The notes: generated from the letters alone by a model not told the origin. Shown: positions 9,820 through 20,965, counted from the stretch's first letter. The stretch: 64,000 bases of DNA from Rhizomys pruinosus (GCA_009823505.1 VZQC01005577.1:751950-815949); one strand, 5' to 3'. A program made the numbers and translations.

Positions 9820-10690
9820 AATATGTTCCAGAACTACTTGTCTCAAAGTTGCCAATGACTTCTGCGCTGCTGACCACAGCCTTCTGCCTGCGCCCTCCTG
9901 GCTCCTCCGACACCACACTGCCTTGCCTTTTATGCCAGTGGCTCTCCTTCTTCCTGAGCTCCGAATGTTGGAGTGCCCACATGTACTTCCTAGGTGACAA
10001 CTCTCAAAGGTTTGCCTCCAACTTGTATCTCTAGAGCTCCAGATCATATCGGACTGACTAGTGTTCCCAAATACTACAGAAACGTCAAAGCTTGTTCCCT
10101 CAAGCCACAACCAACTCTATCTAGTCTTCTTCAGTAGTTAGTGGCAATTCCAACCTTCCAGTTGTTGAGCTAACTCTTCTCCAGATTGGAGAGTAGCCAG
10201 AATGATCCTTTTAAACATAAGTTGACCGTGTCATACCTCTGCTCAAAACTGATCCATGTTTCACTGCAAAGAGGAAAAAAAACTCAAGTCCTTAGATGAG
10301 CCTGGATGCTGTGTGATGTGACCTGTCTCCTCTGTCAGCCCCTCTTGGCCAGCTCTTCCTTCTCCCTACAACACCCAATCAAGTCCCCTTCATGGCTACC
10401 TTCCTCAGTTTCTTCAACTTCCTCAGCAGATACTTTCCCAGCTTACACAGTACAAACCTTTCTTTGCCACCCTTCAGTACCCTCCTGAATTAGCATTCCT
10501 GATCATCCTTACGTTGCTCTGTTAGTTCTCACCAAGCTGATGGTTTTCTCAGCTGCTAAAGTAACTTACTTGTTAAGTTTGTTGTTTGCCGGCTGTTTTC
10601 TCCCTCTATGTGAGAAGCTCACAGAGGCATATATTTTTTGTTTATTGTGCCCAGTATGATTCTGAATAATAACTATTCTAAGTTTTCTTT
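9820..10690 (+). mobile_element. L2 LINE fossil (3' end)
   Basis: The order of diverged L2 phrases is kept: tatctctagagctccagatc, agccagaatgatccttttaa, tgtcatacctctgctcaaaa, tttgtttattgtgcccagta. Very old, present before rodents diverged. Short open frames inside are remnants of its ORF2. Confidence 0.7.
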
Positions 10691-10701
10691 CAAAAAGTCA
10701 G

Positions 10702-10793
10702 GGGGCAGACTGGAGAGAGAGTTCAGTCAGTAAAATTATTGCTGTGTAAGTATGAGGACCTGAGTTTGATTCCCAGAACGCACATAAAACTTT
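10702..10793 (+). repeat. B3 SINE head, truncated
   Basis: cagactggagagagagttca, ctgagtttgattcccagaac. Confidence 0.65.
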
Positions 10794-10794
10794 T

Positions 10795-11254
10795 TTTAAG
10801 TTAGCATACAAAGTAATGGACTTTACTTTCATACACATGTGTCATATTTTATTCTCATTCCTCTCCCTTCCCAGATGCCCTCTTCCCATATCCCCTGCCC
10901 ATCCTAGAGCTGCTTCATTTTTTGCTCCCAAGAGGTCTGCTTTGTGCTTCCTCTGACATGTATTCCATTACTCTCCTCCCTTGAGTTCTCTCTGCTTATG
11001 ATCTCCTTTCTAGTTTACACACATACATGCACATGCATGCGCGTGCGCGCGCGCACGCGCGCGCGCACACACACACACACTCATAATTCTAAATCTAAGT
11101 TCTGTGTATGAGGAACACATCGAGTTTGTCTTTCTGAGTCTGGCTTATTTTGCCTAACATAATGATTTGTAATTTCATCCACTTTCCTGAAAATGTCATG
11201 ATTTCATTTTTCTTTATGGCTGAATTAAATTTCATTGTGTATATGTAATACATT
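10795..11254 (-). mobile_element. L1 fragment (3' region)
   Basis: Reverse L1: tctgagtctggcttattttg and ttcatccactttcctgaaaa, continuing at 11463-11590 after an inserted SINE. It holds a (gc)/(ca) alternating tract at 11036-11082 able to form Z-DNA. Confidence 0.7.
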
Positions 11255-11462
11255 TTTATTTTTCTTTTATTTATGTTGTATGTGTACACTAGGCTCCCTA
11301 GTCCTTGAGCCTTCAGGGGATTTCTGTCCTGCTCTGGGAGTGACGGGACATAGATGCGTGCCACCACTTCTAGCTTTTTGATGCAGGTTCCGGGAATTGC
11401 ACTCAGGTCATCGGGCTTGCACGACAAGTGCTTTCGTCCACTGAAGCATCTCATTGGCTCCT
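11255..11462 (-). repeat. B4-type SINE inserted in the L1
   Basis: tgtatgtgtacactaggctc, gatgcaggttccgggaattg, ctgaagcatctcattggctc: reverse order of a B4/B3 element, highly diverged. Confidence 0.6.
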
Positions 11463-11590
11463 ACACCACATTTTTCTTTATCCATTCATTTGTTGGTGGG
11501 CAGTTAGGCTGGCTCAAGTTCTCAGTTACTGTGACAAGTGCAGCAATAAACATGGATGCTCAAGTGTCTCTGACAAGGTTGACTCAATAA
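11463..11590 (-). mobile_element. L1 fragment, continuation
   Basis: ttatccattcatttgttggt and gcagcaataaacatggatgc are the reverse of the L1 ORF2 3' flank. Confidence 0.7.
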
Positions 11591-11740
11591 GCACTTCTTA
11601 AACGAATATTCTAAGATGCTCAAAAGTTAACTAGTGTCCCCCACATTTAAGTAAAGTAACCCAATCTACTACTATTTTATTATAATATCTGAGTCACTGA
11701 CAAACAACCTCTATTAAGCAGCTAATTTTTCTGATTCTTT

Positions 11741-11742
11741 GC
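11741..11742 (-). other. Cct6b: GC splice donor of Cct6b exon ~12
   Basis: The exon/intron junction is ACAG|GCAAAG. GC donors are a known minor class and usually have AG before and AAG after, as here, so the site may be functional. A GT to GC mutation cannot be excluded. Confidence 0.6.
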
Positions 11743-11845
11743 CTGTTTTCACATCTATGCCCACAAGTTCTTTTGATTCTGCATGTTGGGTCTGCATTTT
11801 TATCAGTGTTTCCTGCAGGTCATAACCAGAATTCTGAGTAAGAAC
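11743..11845 (-). pseudogene. Cct6b: Cct6b exon ~12, intact, with a GC donor
   Basis: 103 nt, open. It reads [20 protein letters not shown], then [14 protein letters not shown] plus the first base of Gly. The Asp of VGID corresponds to the conserved nucleotide-contacting Asp near the chaperonin C-terminus. The acceptor is ...cttattcataaag. The donor reads ACAG|GCAAAG, a GC-AG type intron unless mutated. Phase agrees with the next exon, which begins with the GT completing Gly. Confidence 0.93.
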
Positions 11846-11924
11846 CTTTATGAATAAGAAACAATAAATATGTGTGAAATACCTTTGCACATATATTTGA
11901 AAATTAAGTATAAAAATAAGGCAC

Positions 11925-12075
11925 TCGGTTGTGGGGTGGCACGCTCCTTTCATGCCAGCACTGGGGAGGAGAGGCAAGTGGATCTCTGTGAGACTGGGGC
12001 CAATATGACATACACAGCAAGTTCCAGGCCAGCTGGGGCTAAATAGTGAAACCTGTCTCAAAAAATAAATAATAA
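11925..12075 (+). repeat. B1 SINE, diverged
   Basis: ggttgtggggtggcacgctc to gaaacctgtctcaaaaaata, 80 bases from Cct6b exon ~12. Confidence 0.8.
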
Positions 12076-12144
12076 AAACAAGGCACTACTATTTAGTCTT
12101 GTGAAAACATAACCATAATAATCATATCCTTTAGACTTCCATTC

Positions 12145-12388
12145 TTTTTTTTTTAATTTTATTTATTTTTGTATGTGTATGAGTGTACTGTCTGCATGAA
12201 GGTTTGTGCACCCGTGTCGTGCAATGCCGCGGAGGTCAGAAGAGGGTCTCGGATTCCCCTGGAACTGGAGTTCTCCTGGAATTGGAGTTACAGACGGTTC
12301 TCAGCCGCCATGTGGGTGCTGGGGATCGAACCCGGGTCCTGTGCAAGAGCAGTCGGTGCTCTTAACCACTAGGCTATCTCTCCAGCCC
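12145..12388 (-). repeat. B2 SINE, full length, young
   Basis: Complete and close to the local consensus. tagacttccattctt flanks both ends (about 12132 and 12389), a clear target-site duplication. Confidence 0.95.
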
Positions 12389-12427
12389 TAGACTTCCATT
12401 CTTAAGCTAAATCAAAGTATCGCTTTA

Positions 12428-12590
12428 GCCGGGCGTGTGGCGCACGCCTTTAATCCTAGCACTTGGGAGGCAGAGGCAGGCGGATCTTTGTGAGTTTGAG
12501 GCCAGCCTGGTCTACAGAGCAAGTTCCAGGACAGCTGGGGCCACAGGGAGACCCTGTCTCGAAAAGACCAAAAAAACACACACACAAAAA
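12428..12590 (+). repeat. B1 SINE, young
   Basis: agccgggcgtgtggcgcacg to gtctcgaaaagaccaaaaaa. Flanks aaagtatcgcttt and aaagtatcccttt resemble a duplicated target. Confidence 0.95.
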
Positions 12591-12699
12591 AAGTATCCCT
12601 TTATTGATTTAGCATTATTTTCTAATTAAACATCTCCCCTATGAATATAACACTAATTTACACCAGAGTTCCACTGCACCCACAACATTTCTTTTCTTC

Positions 12700-12862
12700 C
12701 CTTTTTTTTGTGTTGTTTTGTTTTTATTTTTTGAAACAAAGTCTCCTAGCATAGATTGGTCTCAAGCAAACTCCTTATTTCCATATGTGGCTTGAGCCGA
12801 TCCTCCCGCCTTCCCCTCCCCACTTCCGGAACTACAGGCATGCACCATCACCACACCTAGCT
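12700..12862 (-). repeat. Old B1-like SINE
   Basis: tttgaaacaaagtctcctag, ccacttccggaactacaggc, accatcaccacacctagctt. Confidence 0.6.
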
Positions 12863-12901
12863 TATTTATTCTCTACAAAGAGATTGAAGATGGTTCTTGT
12901 G

Positions 12902-13098
12902 GGGGCTGGAGAGATGGCTCATAAGTGAAAACCACAGGCTGCTTTTGCAGAAGACCCAGGTTTGGTTCCCAGCACCTAGATGACAGCTAACAATCGTCCT
13001 TAACTCCAGTATCCAATATCCTGACTTCTATGGGCATTTCATAACACGGGTGCACCTATATGCATGCAGACAATACACTCATACACATAAAATAAAGA
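12902..13098 (+). repeat. B2 SINE
   Basis: ggggctggagagatggctca to caatacactcatacacataa. Diverged. Confidence 0.9.
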
Positions 13099-13411
13099 TC
13101 TAGTCCCTCTAGCCACATGCCCTCCATTCCTTCCTAAGCACTTGCTAAAGAAAACCAGCGAATCTGCAGCACCTTTGTGGCCCTCAGCTTCACACAGATA
13201 ACCATGACCCGGGACAACTGGGCTAGAGATGCTTATACTCCACACAGGCTAATTTCCAGACTAATGGCTGGTGAAGAACAGGCACTACACTGTACACCAG
13301 TACCACCATTTTGTGTCAACAGCCTCATCATTACTTAATGACTTTGCTGCTTTGGGGAAAGAAAAAATAGATATTTGATTCACAAACAACCCACAAATTA
13401 TGAATAACTAT
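13099..13411. other. Unidentified sequence
   Basis: About 300 bases with no recognised repeat, frame or splice context. Confidence 0.4.
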
Positions 13412-13742
13412 ATTTTATTTTAACAATATTTTACTTATTATTTTATGAATATGAATGTATTGCTTCCCTGAATATGAGAGCCCTCATGTCATATAATACC
13501 CACAGAGGTCAGAAGAGGGCATCAGATTCCCCTGGAACTGGAGTTATCGACCTGGGTACTCTTAGCTGCTGAGCCATCTTTCCAGCCTAAATTATGAATA
13601 ATTTTTTTTTATTTCGGTATGTGTATCAATGTACTGTCTGCATGCAGGTTTGTGCACCCGTGTCGTGCAATGCCGCGGAGGTCAGAAGAGGGTCTCGGAT
13701 TCCCCTGGAACTGGAGTTCTCCTGGAATTGGAGTTTCAGACG
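13412..13742 (-). repeat. Two B2 SINEs in tandem
   Basis: An older copy at 13412-13588 ends gccatctttccagcct. A younger copy at 13602-13742 is cut off at ttggagtttcagacgg, where a URR1-like repeat begins. Confidence 0.85.
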
Positions 13743-14440
13743 GCTCTGTGGGCATATCTGTGGGGCATTTCCTTGATTGTTGAATGATGTGGGAGAGTCC
13801 AGCCCACTTGGGTGGTGCCACCCCTGAGCAGGTAGTCTTTTCTTGTATAAGAAAGCAGACGGAATATGGGCCAGAGGAGCCATGCCAGTAAGCAGCATTC
13901 CTCCGTGGCCTGTAATCCAGGTTCCCAGCCTGGTCTGTACTCAAGGTTCCCGAGGTAGTTTGTACTCCTCCAGGTTCCCGCCCTGGCTCCCCTCAGCGAT
14001 GAACGGTTGTAAGCCAAATAAACCCTTTCCTCCCAAATTAGTTTTCATCCATGTTTTGTGGTTTTTTTTTTTTTTTTTTTTTTGGTCTTTTTGAGACAGG
14101 GTCCTCCCTGTAGCCCCAGATGGCCTGGAACTCAACTATATAGACCAGGCTGGCCTTGAACTTACAGAGATCCACCTGCCTCTGCCTCCCGAGTGCTAGG
14201 ATTAAAGGCCTGCACCACCAGGCCCAGCTTGGTCTGTGTTTTTTGTTGTTGTTTTTGTTTTTGTTTTGAGACAGGGTCTCCCTTTAGTCCCAGCTGGCCT
14301 GGAACTCGTATGTAGAGCCAGGAGGGCTTGAACATCCACTGCATCTGCGCTTCCCGGGTGCTGGGATTAAAGGCAGGTGCCCCCACACCCAGCTGGTCTG
14401 TGTTTTTATCACGGCAATAGAAAGCTAACTAAGATAGCAT
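13743..14440 (+). mobile_element. URR1-like non-autonomous element with two B1 insertions
   Basis: tgggagagtccagcccactt, tgtaagccaaataaaccctt and the end tatcacggcaatagaaagctaac match a rodent-specific repeat I know as URR1 (hAT-Charlie type; name from memory). Two reverse B1s sit in it at 14063-14229 and 14240-14393. Confidence 0.5.
14063..14393 (-). repeat. Two reverse B1 SINEs back to back
   Basis: Each begins ttgagacagggtc and ends ccaccaggcccagctt or ccccacacccagct. Both are followed by ggtctgtgtttt, the probable duplicated target. Confidence 0.9.
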
Positions 14441-14770
14441 TTTATCTAACAGCTTGCAGAATTAGAGGGGTGTTTGTCTGCATTTCCCACATGGTTTTCT
14501 ATTAAATATTTTACATATCCAGCAGAGAAAATATAGGGATAATAGCATAAAGCCCTTTTGGGAACATCATGAAGTAGTCACATTTTCCCCTGCATTTTTT
14601 GCTTCAAAATTTGAAGGAGCTCCAAAAATTCCCTTCAGAAACAGTTCATCGTTGTCTAATCCTAATAAAAATCTCAGAACTTAAACTTTAATTTGATTTT
14701 AGCATATATCTTTATTTTGTTGGCAGTATCCAAAATGCTATTACTTTCAGTTTAATTAGATTTTTTTTAA
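14438..14770. other. Unidentified intron sequence
   Basis: AT-rich, no recognised repeat or coding signal. Confidence 0.4.
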
Positions 14771-14777
14771 GTTTTTA

Positions 14778-15132
14778 ACTTTTTTTTTTTGGGTTTTTTT
14801 TGAGACAGGGTCTGTCTCCCTGTAGCCCCAGCTGGCCTGAAACTCATTGTGTAGACCAGGCTGGCTTTGAACTCACAGAGATCTGCCTGCCTCTGCCTCT
14901 CAAGTACTGGGATTAAAGGCAGGCACCACCATGCCCGGAAAATTTTTAACTTTTTTACATGTATGAGTGTACTGCCTGCATGCGTGTAAGTGCACCTGTG
15001 TTGTGCAATGCCTGCAGAGGTCAGAAGAGGGCATTGCATTCCCCTGGAACTGGAGTTACAGACTGTGGTTCACCACCATGTGTGTGTTCTGTCAGTCAGT
15101 GCTCTTAACCTCTGAGCCATCTCTCCAGCCCC
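14778..15132 (-). repeat. B1 SINE followed by B2 SINE
   Basis: B1 14778-14938 (gagacagggtctgtctccct to accaccatgcccgg), B2 14940-15132 complete from T tail to ctctccagcccc. Confidence 0.9.
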
Positions 15133-15272
15133 CAATGCTATTTATTACTTTTCAATTATGGGAAATGAAGGACTCCAAGCTGTTTAGCATTCTCAAATAC
15201 TGACAGCTTGAATTTGTTTGTTATAGTTTCTAGAAGAGGAGCTATTTTGATAATGTATTTAAAGATTCTGTT

Positions 15273-15821
15273 TTTTTTTTAAATTAGTTTTATTGATGCT
15301 TTGGTCATTCATACATTTTTCCAATTCAGTTAGGCTATGTTTCCCTGCCGCCCCCCCACCCCCACACCATCCCAGATGCATTCTGCCATAACTGTCCTGC
15401 ATCTTTCTCTGGTTTTTTTTTTTTTTCATTTTACTAAAGTGATAATCCATGAGTACAAGCATCCTTCATGCAAAACCTATCTGCAGGCTGTTGTGCCCAA
15501 AACACTACAGCCCCACCATCCAGTGGGGGGTGACAGGTTGTTTTGTTCAATCAAGTTGATCAAATGAGTGTCCAGACTACATTTGCTGTAGTTTTCACCA
15601 TTCACCCCAAATCGCAGCCCTTACATTCTACCACGCCCCCTCTTCCGCATGTTGTTCCCTAGGCTTAGAAAAGGGGGCACAGGTGGATGAGAGGTAAAAC
15701 AGTCCCACTCTCTCTGGAGCTGTTGACTTGGACTCTGTCAATTCTGGTGTTTCCTTTCATGGGCTGACAGTTTGTCCAGGAATAACCTTTCGATCCTGCC
15801 TGGCACGTTATGGCGTCTCCT
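15273..15821 (-). mobile_element. L1 3' end, 5'-truncated, about 550 bp
   Basis: T tail, ttattgatgctttggtcatt, a C-rich tract, then about 450 bases of 3'UTR. Flanking aaagattctgtttt copies at 15259 and 15823 are the target-site duplication, so the unit is a complete insertion of an L1 family that was active in this lineage. Confidence 0.75.
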
Positions 15822-15846
15822 AAAGATTCTGTTTTAAGAACGCAGG

Positions 15847-15959
15847 TTTTTTTTGTTTGTTTGTTTTTTGTCTCCCTGTAGACATTGCTGAAACTTGCTA
15901 TATAGACCAAGCTGGCCTCAATCTCACAGAGATTCACCTGCTTCTGCCACTGCCTCTGC
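15847..15959 (-). repeat. B1 SINE, partial
   Basis: gtctccctgtagacattgct to ctgcttctgccactgcctct. Head missing. Confidence 0.8.
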
Positions 15960-15985
15960 AAATTTTAACATAATAAAGATTACAA

Positions 15986-16246
15986 GGGGCTGGAGAGATG
16001 GCTTAGCAGTTAAGAGCACTGGCTGCTCTTGCAGAGGACCCAGGTTTGAATCCTAGCACCCACATGGAAGCTAAGAACCGTCTTAGGCTGGGCATGGTGG
16101 CACATACCTTTAATCCTAGCACTCAGGAGGCAGAGGCAGAGGCAGGCAGATCTCTGTGAGTTCAAGGCCAGCGTGGTCTACATAGTGAGCTCCAGGCCAG
16201 CTGGGACTAAAGGGAGACCCTGTCTCAAAAAGACAAAAAAAAAAAT
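15986..16246 (+). repeat. Composite SINE copy 1: B2 head joined to full B1
   Basis: B2 positions 1 to about 100 (ggggctggagagatggctta to ctaagaaccgtctta) run directly at 16084/16085 into ggctgggcatggtggcacat, a full B1 with A tail. The B2 3' half is absent. Confidence 0.85.
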
Positions 16247-16332
16247 TACTAATGTGCTAATGCCTTGAGTTAAAACATTATGACAGTGCTAGCAAAGATT
16301 TAAATAATCTATATAAAAATTATTCTCATAAT

Positions 16333-16421
16333 TGGTGCTGGAGAGATGGCCTAGCGGTTAAGAGCCAACCGCTCTTACAGAGGACCGGTTCGATCCCAAG
16401 CACCCACATGGAGGCCAAAAA
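16333..16421 (+). repeat. B2 SINE running into the assembly gap
   Basis: ggtgctggagagatggccta to cacatggaggccaaaaa, then N. Confidence 0.9.
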
Positions 16422-16782
16422 NNNNNNNNNNNNNNNNNNNNNNNNNNNNNNNNNNNNNNNNNNNNNNNNNNNNNNNNNNNNNNNNNNNNNNNNNNNNNNN
16501 NNNNNNNNNNNNNNNNNNNNNNNNNNNNNNNNNNNNNNNNNNNNNNNNNNNNNNNNNNNNNNNNNNNNNNNNNNNNNNNNNNNNNNNNNNNNNNNNNNNN
16601 NNNNNNNNNNNNNNNNNNNNNNNNNNNNNNNNNNNNNNNNNNNNNNNNNNNNNNNNNNNNNNNNNNNNNNNNNNNNNNNNNNNNNNNNNNNNNNNNNNNN
16701 NNNNNNNNNNNNNNNNNNNNNNNNNNNNNNNNNNNNNNNNNNNNNNNNNNNNNNNNNNNNNNNNNNNNNNNNNNNNNNNNNN
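16422..16782. other. Assembly gap (361 N)
   Basis: A run of N begins inside a plus-strand B2 and ends in unidentified sequence. Its true length is unknown. Confidence 1.
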
Positions 16783-17100
16783 TTCCTCCAAGGAGAGAGC
16801 CAATAGCCAATTAGATTTGGGATATACAGGCACATGGCTGCCTCTGCTGCACAGTATTTCCAGGCAGGTGAGGTGTAGCTGGTGCTGACGGTGGAGTCTT
16901 GCTTGACTCAAGGAGACCCGCATTTGCTTTATTGGTTTAGTGGCCCTTGGTAACACTCTCTGGTGTTCCAGAGGCCATCTGTACACTTGCATGTGTGGTC
17001 TCAATACATCTTTCCCATGTTAATGTCAGGTCTTCAGCAGCAGGGCCTTATCACCTCTATTCTTGCAGGTATCCCAGTTTAGAGGCAAGGAGCCTTTACC
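16783..17100. other. Unidentified 318 bases between the gap and exon ~11
   Basis: Not SINE-like. The minus strand has an open frame from 17004 into the gap (MRPHMQVYRWPLEHQRVLPR) and an AATAAA in aaaccaataaagcaaatg. It could be the 3' end of a processed pseudogene or an old LTR; I cannot decide. Confidence 0.35.
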
Positions 17101-17170
17101 TTTTGTGAGGCAATCTGTAATCAAGTACCATCAGATCTAACCAGTTATCTGGCCAGGAGGATGGTTGTAC

Positions 17171-17304
17171 CTTGGGAATAATAAGTAAGGCATCAGCAAA
17201 AGCCTGAACTCCAAGGCGAGCTCTTCCTTGAATACTGTGCTTGTGATTAACAAGAGCTTCAGCTAGTGCTACTTCTACTGCTCCAGCTCCAGGAACCACA
17301 GAAC
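17171..17304 (-). pseudogene. Cct6b: Cct6b exon ~11 (equatorial domain), intact in itself
   Basis: 134 nt, open. It reads (G)[20 protein letters not shown], then [13 protein letters not shown] and [17 protein letters not shown] is the group II chaperonin nucleotide-pocket motif, equivalent to GGGVA in GroEL. The acceptor is ccctctttgatag and the donor GTACAA is weaker than consensus. GRARLGVQ (Arg, not Gln, after RA) points to CCT6B rather than CCT6A. Confidence 0.94.
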
Positions 17305-17557
17305 CTATCAAAGAGGGAAATGTGGAAAGATGTGTCACAGAAGAAAAAGGGAGAGAGAAAAGCAATTAGTTATGCAAGTATGTTCTATTATTTTGACTAT
17401 GTCTGAATTGTTTTTGAAATTCAAAATAAATCAAATAAATTCCACCATTCAGTAATTACTAGGTTCCCCTATAAAGCATTCTGAAGTTAAATAATTAAGC
17501 ATAGCACAAATCAGCTTTTTTCACTGTTTATCCTCTGGAAAGTAAAAGGAGACACTT

Positions 17558-17722
17558 CTGGGGGTGGAGAGATGGTCCTGCAGCACACACGTCAGGCGGC
17601 TCGCAACCACCTGTGACTCCAGTTCCAGGGGATCCAATGCACTCTGAGCTCTGCAGACACCTGCACAAATGTGGTTTATGTAAGCACTAATACACACACA
17701 CACACACACACACACATATAAA
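17558..17722 (+). repeat. B2-type SINE with (ca)n tail
   Basis: gggggtggagagatggtcct, tgactccagttccaggggat, ending in 12 ca units. Confidence 0.75.
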
Positions 17723-17725
17723 TAA

Positions 17726-18112
17726 CAGGATCTCCCTGTAGCCCCACGTGGCCTGGAACTCACTATGTACATCAGGCTGGCCTGTATCACACATAGATCC
17801 ACCTGCCTCTGCCTCTCCAGTGCTAGGATTAAAGGTGTGTAACCGGGGCTGGAGAGATGGCCTAGTGGTTAAGAGCGCCGACCACTCTTACAGAGGACCC
17901 GGGTTCAATCCCCAGCACCCACACGGCGGCCAAGAACCATCTGAAACTCCAATTCCAGGAGAACTCCAGTTCCAGGGGAATCCTAGACCCTCTTCTGACC
18001 TCCACGGCATTGCATGACACGGGTGCACAAACTTGCATGAAGACAGTACATTCATACACATACAGAAATAAGAAAAAATTTTAAAAAAGGTGTGTACTAC
18101 CATGCCTGGCAA
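17726..18112 (-). repeat. B1 SINE split by a young B2
   Basis: The reverse B1 (caggatctccctgtagcccc to ggattaaaggtgtgt) resumes at ctaccatgcctggc. Between them lies a plus-strand B2 at 17845-18087 with aaaggtgtgta on both sides. Confidence 0.9.
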
Positions 18113-18189
18113 TAAATATATTTAAAGTAGGCATTTGTTTTACCTAGATCTTATATGACTACATAAAGATTATTATTTGTCAGTTATAG

Positions 18190-19130
18190 TGACAAGTGGA
18201 TGGATACAATGTCTGTTCTAAAAAATTTTAGAGCAATTTTCAACTGAAACTTTCAAAGTTCAGAAGCCTTGGAATGATGTATTTCAAACCCTGAAAGATA
18301 ATAACTACCAACCCAGACTACTATACCCACACAATTATCTCTCACAATTGAAAGAAAAAACTTTTCATAAATGGACTAAAGGAATTCATAACCACTAAGC
18401 CAGCTCTGCAGAAGGTACGCAAAGGAATCCTTTGGACTTAAGATAAAAACAAGTCAGGCTGGGCATGGTGGCGCACGCCTTTAATCTTAGCACTTGGGAG
18501 GCAGAGGCAGGCGGATCTTTGTGAGTTCAAGGACAGCCTGGTCTACAGAGTGAGTTCCAGGACAGCTGGGGCTATAGGGAGACCCTGCCTCAAAAAGACA
18601 AAAAAATAAATAAATAAATAAAAAATAAAAAAATGAAGTCAAACAAGAGATGGGAAACACCAAATTCTACAAAATTAACAAGATGACAGGAACTTATGCA
18701 CACCTTTCAATAGCAGTGATCTTAATTCCTTATGTAAAAGACTAAGAAACAGGATTAAAAAATCAGAATCCATCTATTTGTTGCTTTCAAGAAATACACT
18801 TCACCATCAAAGAAGGGTGCAATCATAGGGTGGAAATGGAAAAAGAGGGGCTGCAGAGATGGATGGTTCAGTGGTTAGGACCACTGACTGCTCTTGCAGA
18901 GGACCGGGGTTCAATTCCCCACATCCACATGGAAGCTAACAACTATCTGTAACTCCATTTCTGGAACTACATGTAATTAAAAGCCTTCTGCACAGCAAAG
19001 CCTTTAATCAAGTGAAGAGGCAGCCTACAGAATAAAAGAGGAAATTGCTAGCTATATATCTATGTAGGATCAGTATTTAGAATATGCAAAGAACTCAAGA
19101 ACAAGGCGTCAAAGAATCAATAAATGGGCT
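18190..19130 (+). mobile_element. L1 fragment with SINE insertions
   Basis: L1 phrases: cttttcataaatggactaaa, aatacacttcaccatcaaag, attaaaagccttctgcacagc, gaggcagcctacagaataaa. A B1 at 18456-18627 and a B2 at 18847-18967 interrupt it. No long frame survives. Confidence 0.75.
18456..18627 (+). repeat. B1 SINE in the L1
   Basis: aggctgggcatggtggcgca to cctcaaaaagacaaaaaaat. Confidence 0.95.
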
Positions 19131-19352
19131 TACTGGGGTTAGAGAAATGGCTCAGCAGTTGAGAGCACAGCTGCTCTTGCAGAGGTGCTGGGTTCAATGC
19201 CTAGCACGCACATGGCAGCTAAAACTATCCATAATGCCAGTTCCAGAAGATCTAATGCCCTCTTCTGACCTCCATGGGTATTGCATGACATGGATGCACT
19301 TACATACACACAGGCAATATACTCATACATAGAAAATAAAAGTAAAACATTA
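19131..19352 (+). repeat. B2 SINE in the L1
   Basis: tggggttagagaaatggctc to ggcaatatactcatacatag. The target aataaatgggct occurs on both sides. Confidence 0.85.
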
Positions 19353-19850
19353 AAAAATAAATGGGCTCAAAAAACCAGACCAAAAATAAATAAATAAATA
19401 CAAATGATACCAAATGCTGGAGAGGATGTGGGGAAAAGGGAACACTCACTCACTGCTGGTGGGATTGTAAACTGTCCAACCCCTATGGAAAACAGTGTGG
19501 AGAACTCTTAAAATACTCAAAATGAACCTACTACTTGACCCAGCCATACCACTCCTGGCTATATACCCAAAGAGCCATCCTACTGCAGAAATACGTGCAC
19601 AACCTTGTTTATTGCAGCTCTTTTCACAATAGCAAAGAGCTGGAACCAACCCAGGTGCCCCTCAACTAATGAGTGGTTAATGAAAATGTGGTATTATCTA
19701 CACAAAGGAGTTCTGTGCATCGATAAAGACATCATGAATTTTGCAGGTAAATGGGTGGAACTGGAAGCTGTTATGCTCAGTGAAGTCCCAGAATGACAAA
19801 TGATATATGGCATCCCTCATTTGTGGATCCTAGCACCAAACCCTTATAGG
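19353..19850 (+). mobile_element. L1 ORF2 3' region and 3'UTR start
   Basis: gctggagaggatgtggggaa, cactgctggtgggattgtaa, agccataccactcctggcta, gtaaatgggtggaactggaa: the classic end of L1 ORF2. Frames are broken; the 63-codon piece at 19605 is a remnant of it. Confidence 0.9.
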
Positions 19851-19939
19851 ATATGTTTGGCTGAAGGGAACCCCTTGCCTTCCCTTTCTGTGTATTTTCT
19901 TCATATCAGGTTATTCTAAGGGATTTCTGGTCTACCACC

Positions 19940-20225
19940 TTCCTTTTGAGGTCAGAGGACAACTTGTGGGAACTAGTTCTCTCCTTTCTTCATGTGGATC
20001 CTGAGGACGAAACTCAGGTTGTCAACCTTGGAACAAGCTCCTTTATTCACTGAGCCATTTTATTGGCCCTGAACCTTTTCATAGTTGAGTGGTGAGGTTC
20101 TTTATGGATTATAGGTGCAAACCCTTTTTTAAGTTATGATTTGCCAGTATCTTCCCTTTGATGTATGAGTTCTCTTATCACTTCTTTAAAGAATTTGCTG
20201 AAAAATTATGTCTAAAACACATAAA
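19940..20225 (-). repeat. B3 SINE then L1 remnant
   Basis: B3 to about 20068 (gaggtcagaggacaacttgt, attcactgagccattttatt), then reverse L1 (aagttatgatttgccagtat). Confidence 0.6.
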
Positions 20226-20431
20226 AATTAAATTTAAAAAGAGGGAAAAAAAGAATTAGACCCATAGGAAAAAGCAAAGCTAATCTGCTAACCAGCACTA
20301 AACACAGGACATAAGAATGATACTCTCTTGGACCAGTCTAAATTTCTGACCCACAGAAAAATAAGCAAATAAAATGGCTGATATATTTTCTAGCAAATAA
20401 ATAAATGGGCTAAAAAAAATCAGACCAAAAA

Positions 20432-20965
20432 TAAATAAATGTCAACTTGACACACCTGGGAAGAAGGAACCTCATATGAATTTCTCCATCAGCTTGGCTT
20501 CTGGGCATGTCTATGAGGGTGCTTCCTTGATTACTAGTTTGATGTAGGAGGGCCCAGCCCACTGTGGGCAGCACCGTCCCTGGGTATGTGGGCCTGGCCT
20601 GTGTACGAAAAGTAGCTGAATATGATCCTGGGACCAAGGTAATTTATGGAAGAAAGATTATGATTCCAGAGGGTAAAAGCCCATCGTGATGGGGAGGCAG
20701 GCACCAAGCAGGAGGCACGGAGGCAGAATCCGAAGAAAGCTGACAGCTCACATCTCCAGTGCTAAACAAGAAGAGAGAGAAGCTGGAAGTGGGGCAAAGC
20801 TATGAAGTCTCAAGCCCCACCCCCAGTGATGCGCTTCCTCCAGCAAGGCCTCACCACCCAAATAACACCACCCATGCCCAAACGGTCCAATATTTGAGCC
20901 TATAGGGGTATTTCTCATTCAGAACAGTACAGTGTTTATCACGGCAAGACAAAAGCAAACTAGAA
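20432..20965 (+). mobile_element. URR1-like element
   Basis: gtcaacttgacacacctggg, ggagggcccagcccactgtg, tgagcctataggggtatttc. Non-coding; the two halves look like different members joined head to tail. Confidence 0.5.

Noticed and set aside
16326..17004. ORFs of 132-209 codons spanning 16.4-17.0 kb
   Set aside because: Most of their length is N from the assembly gap.
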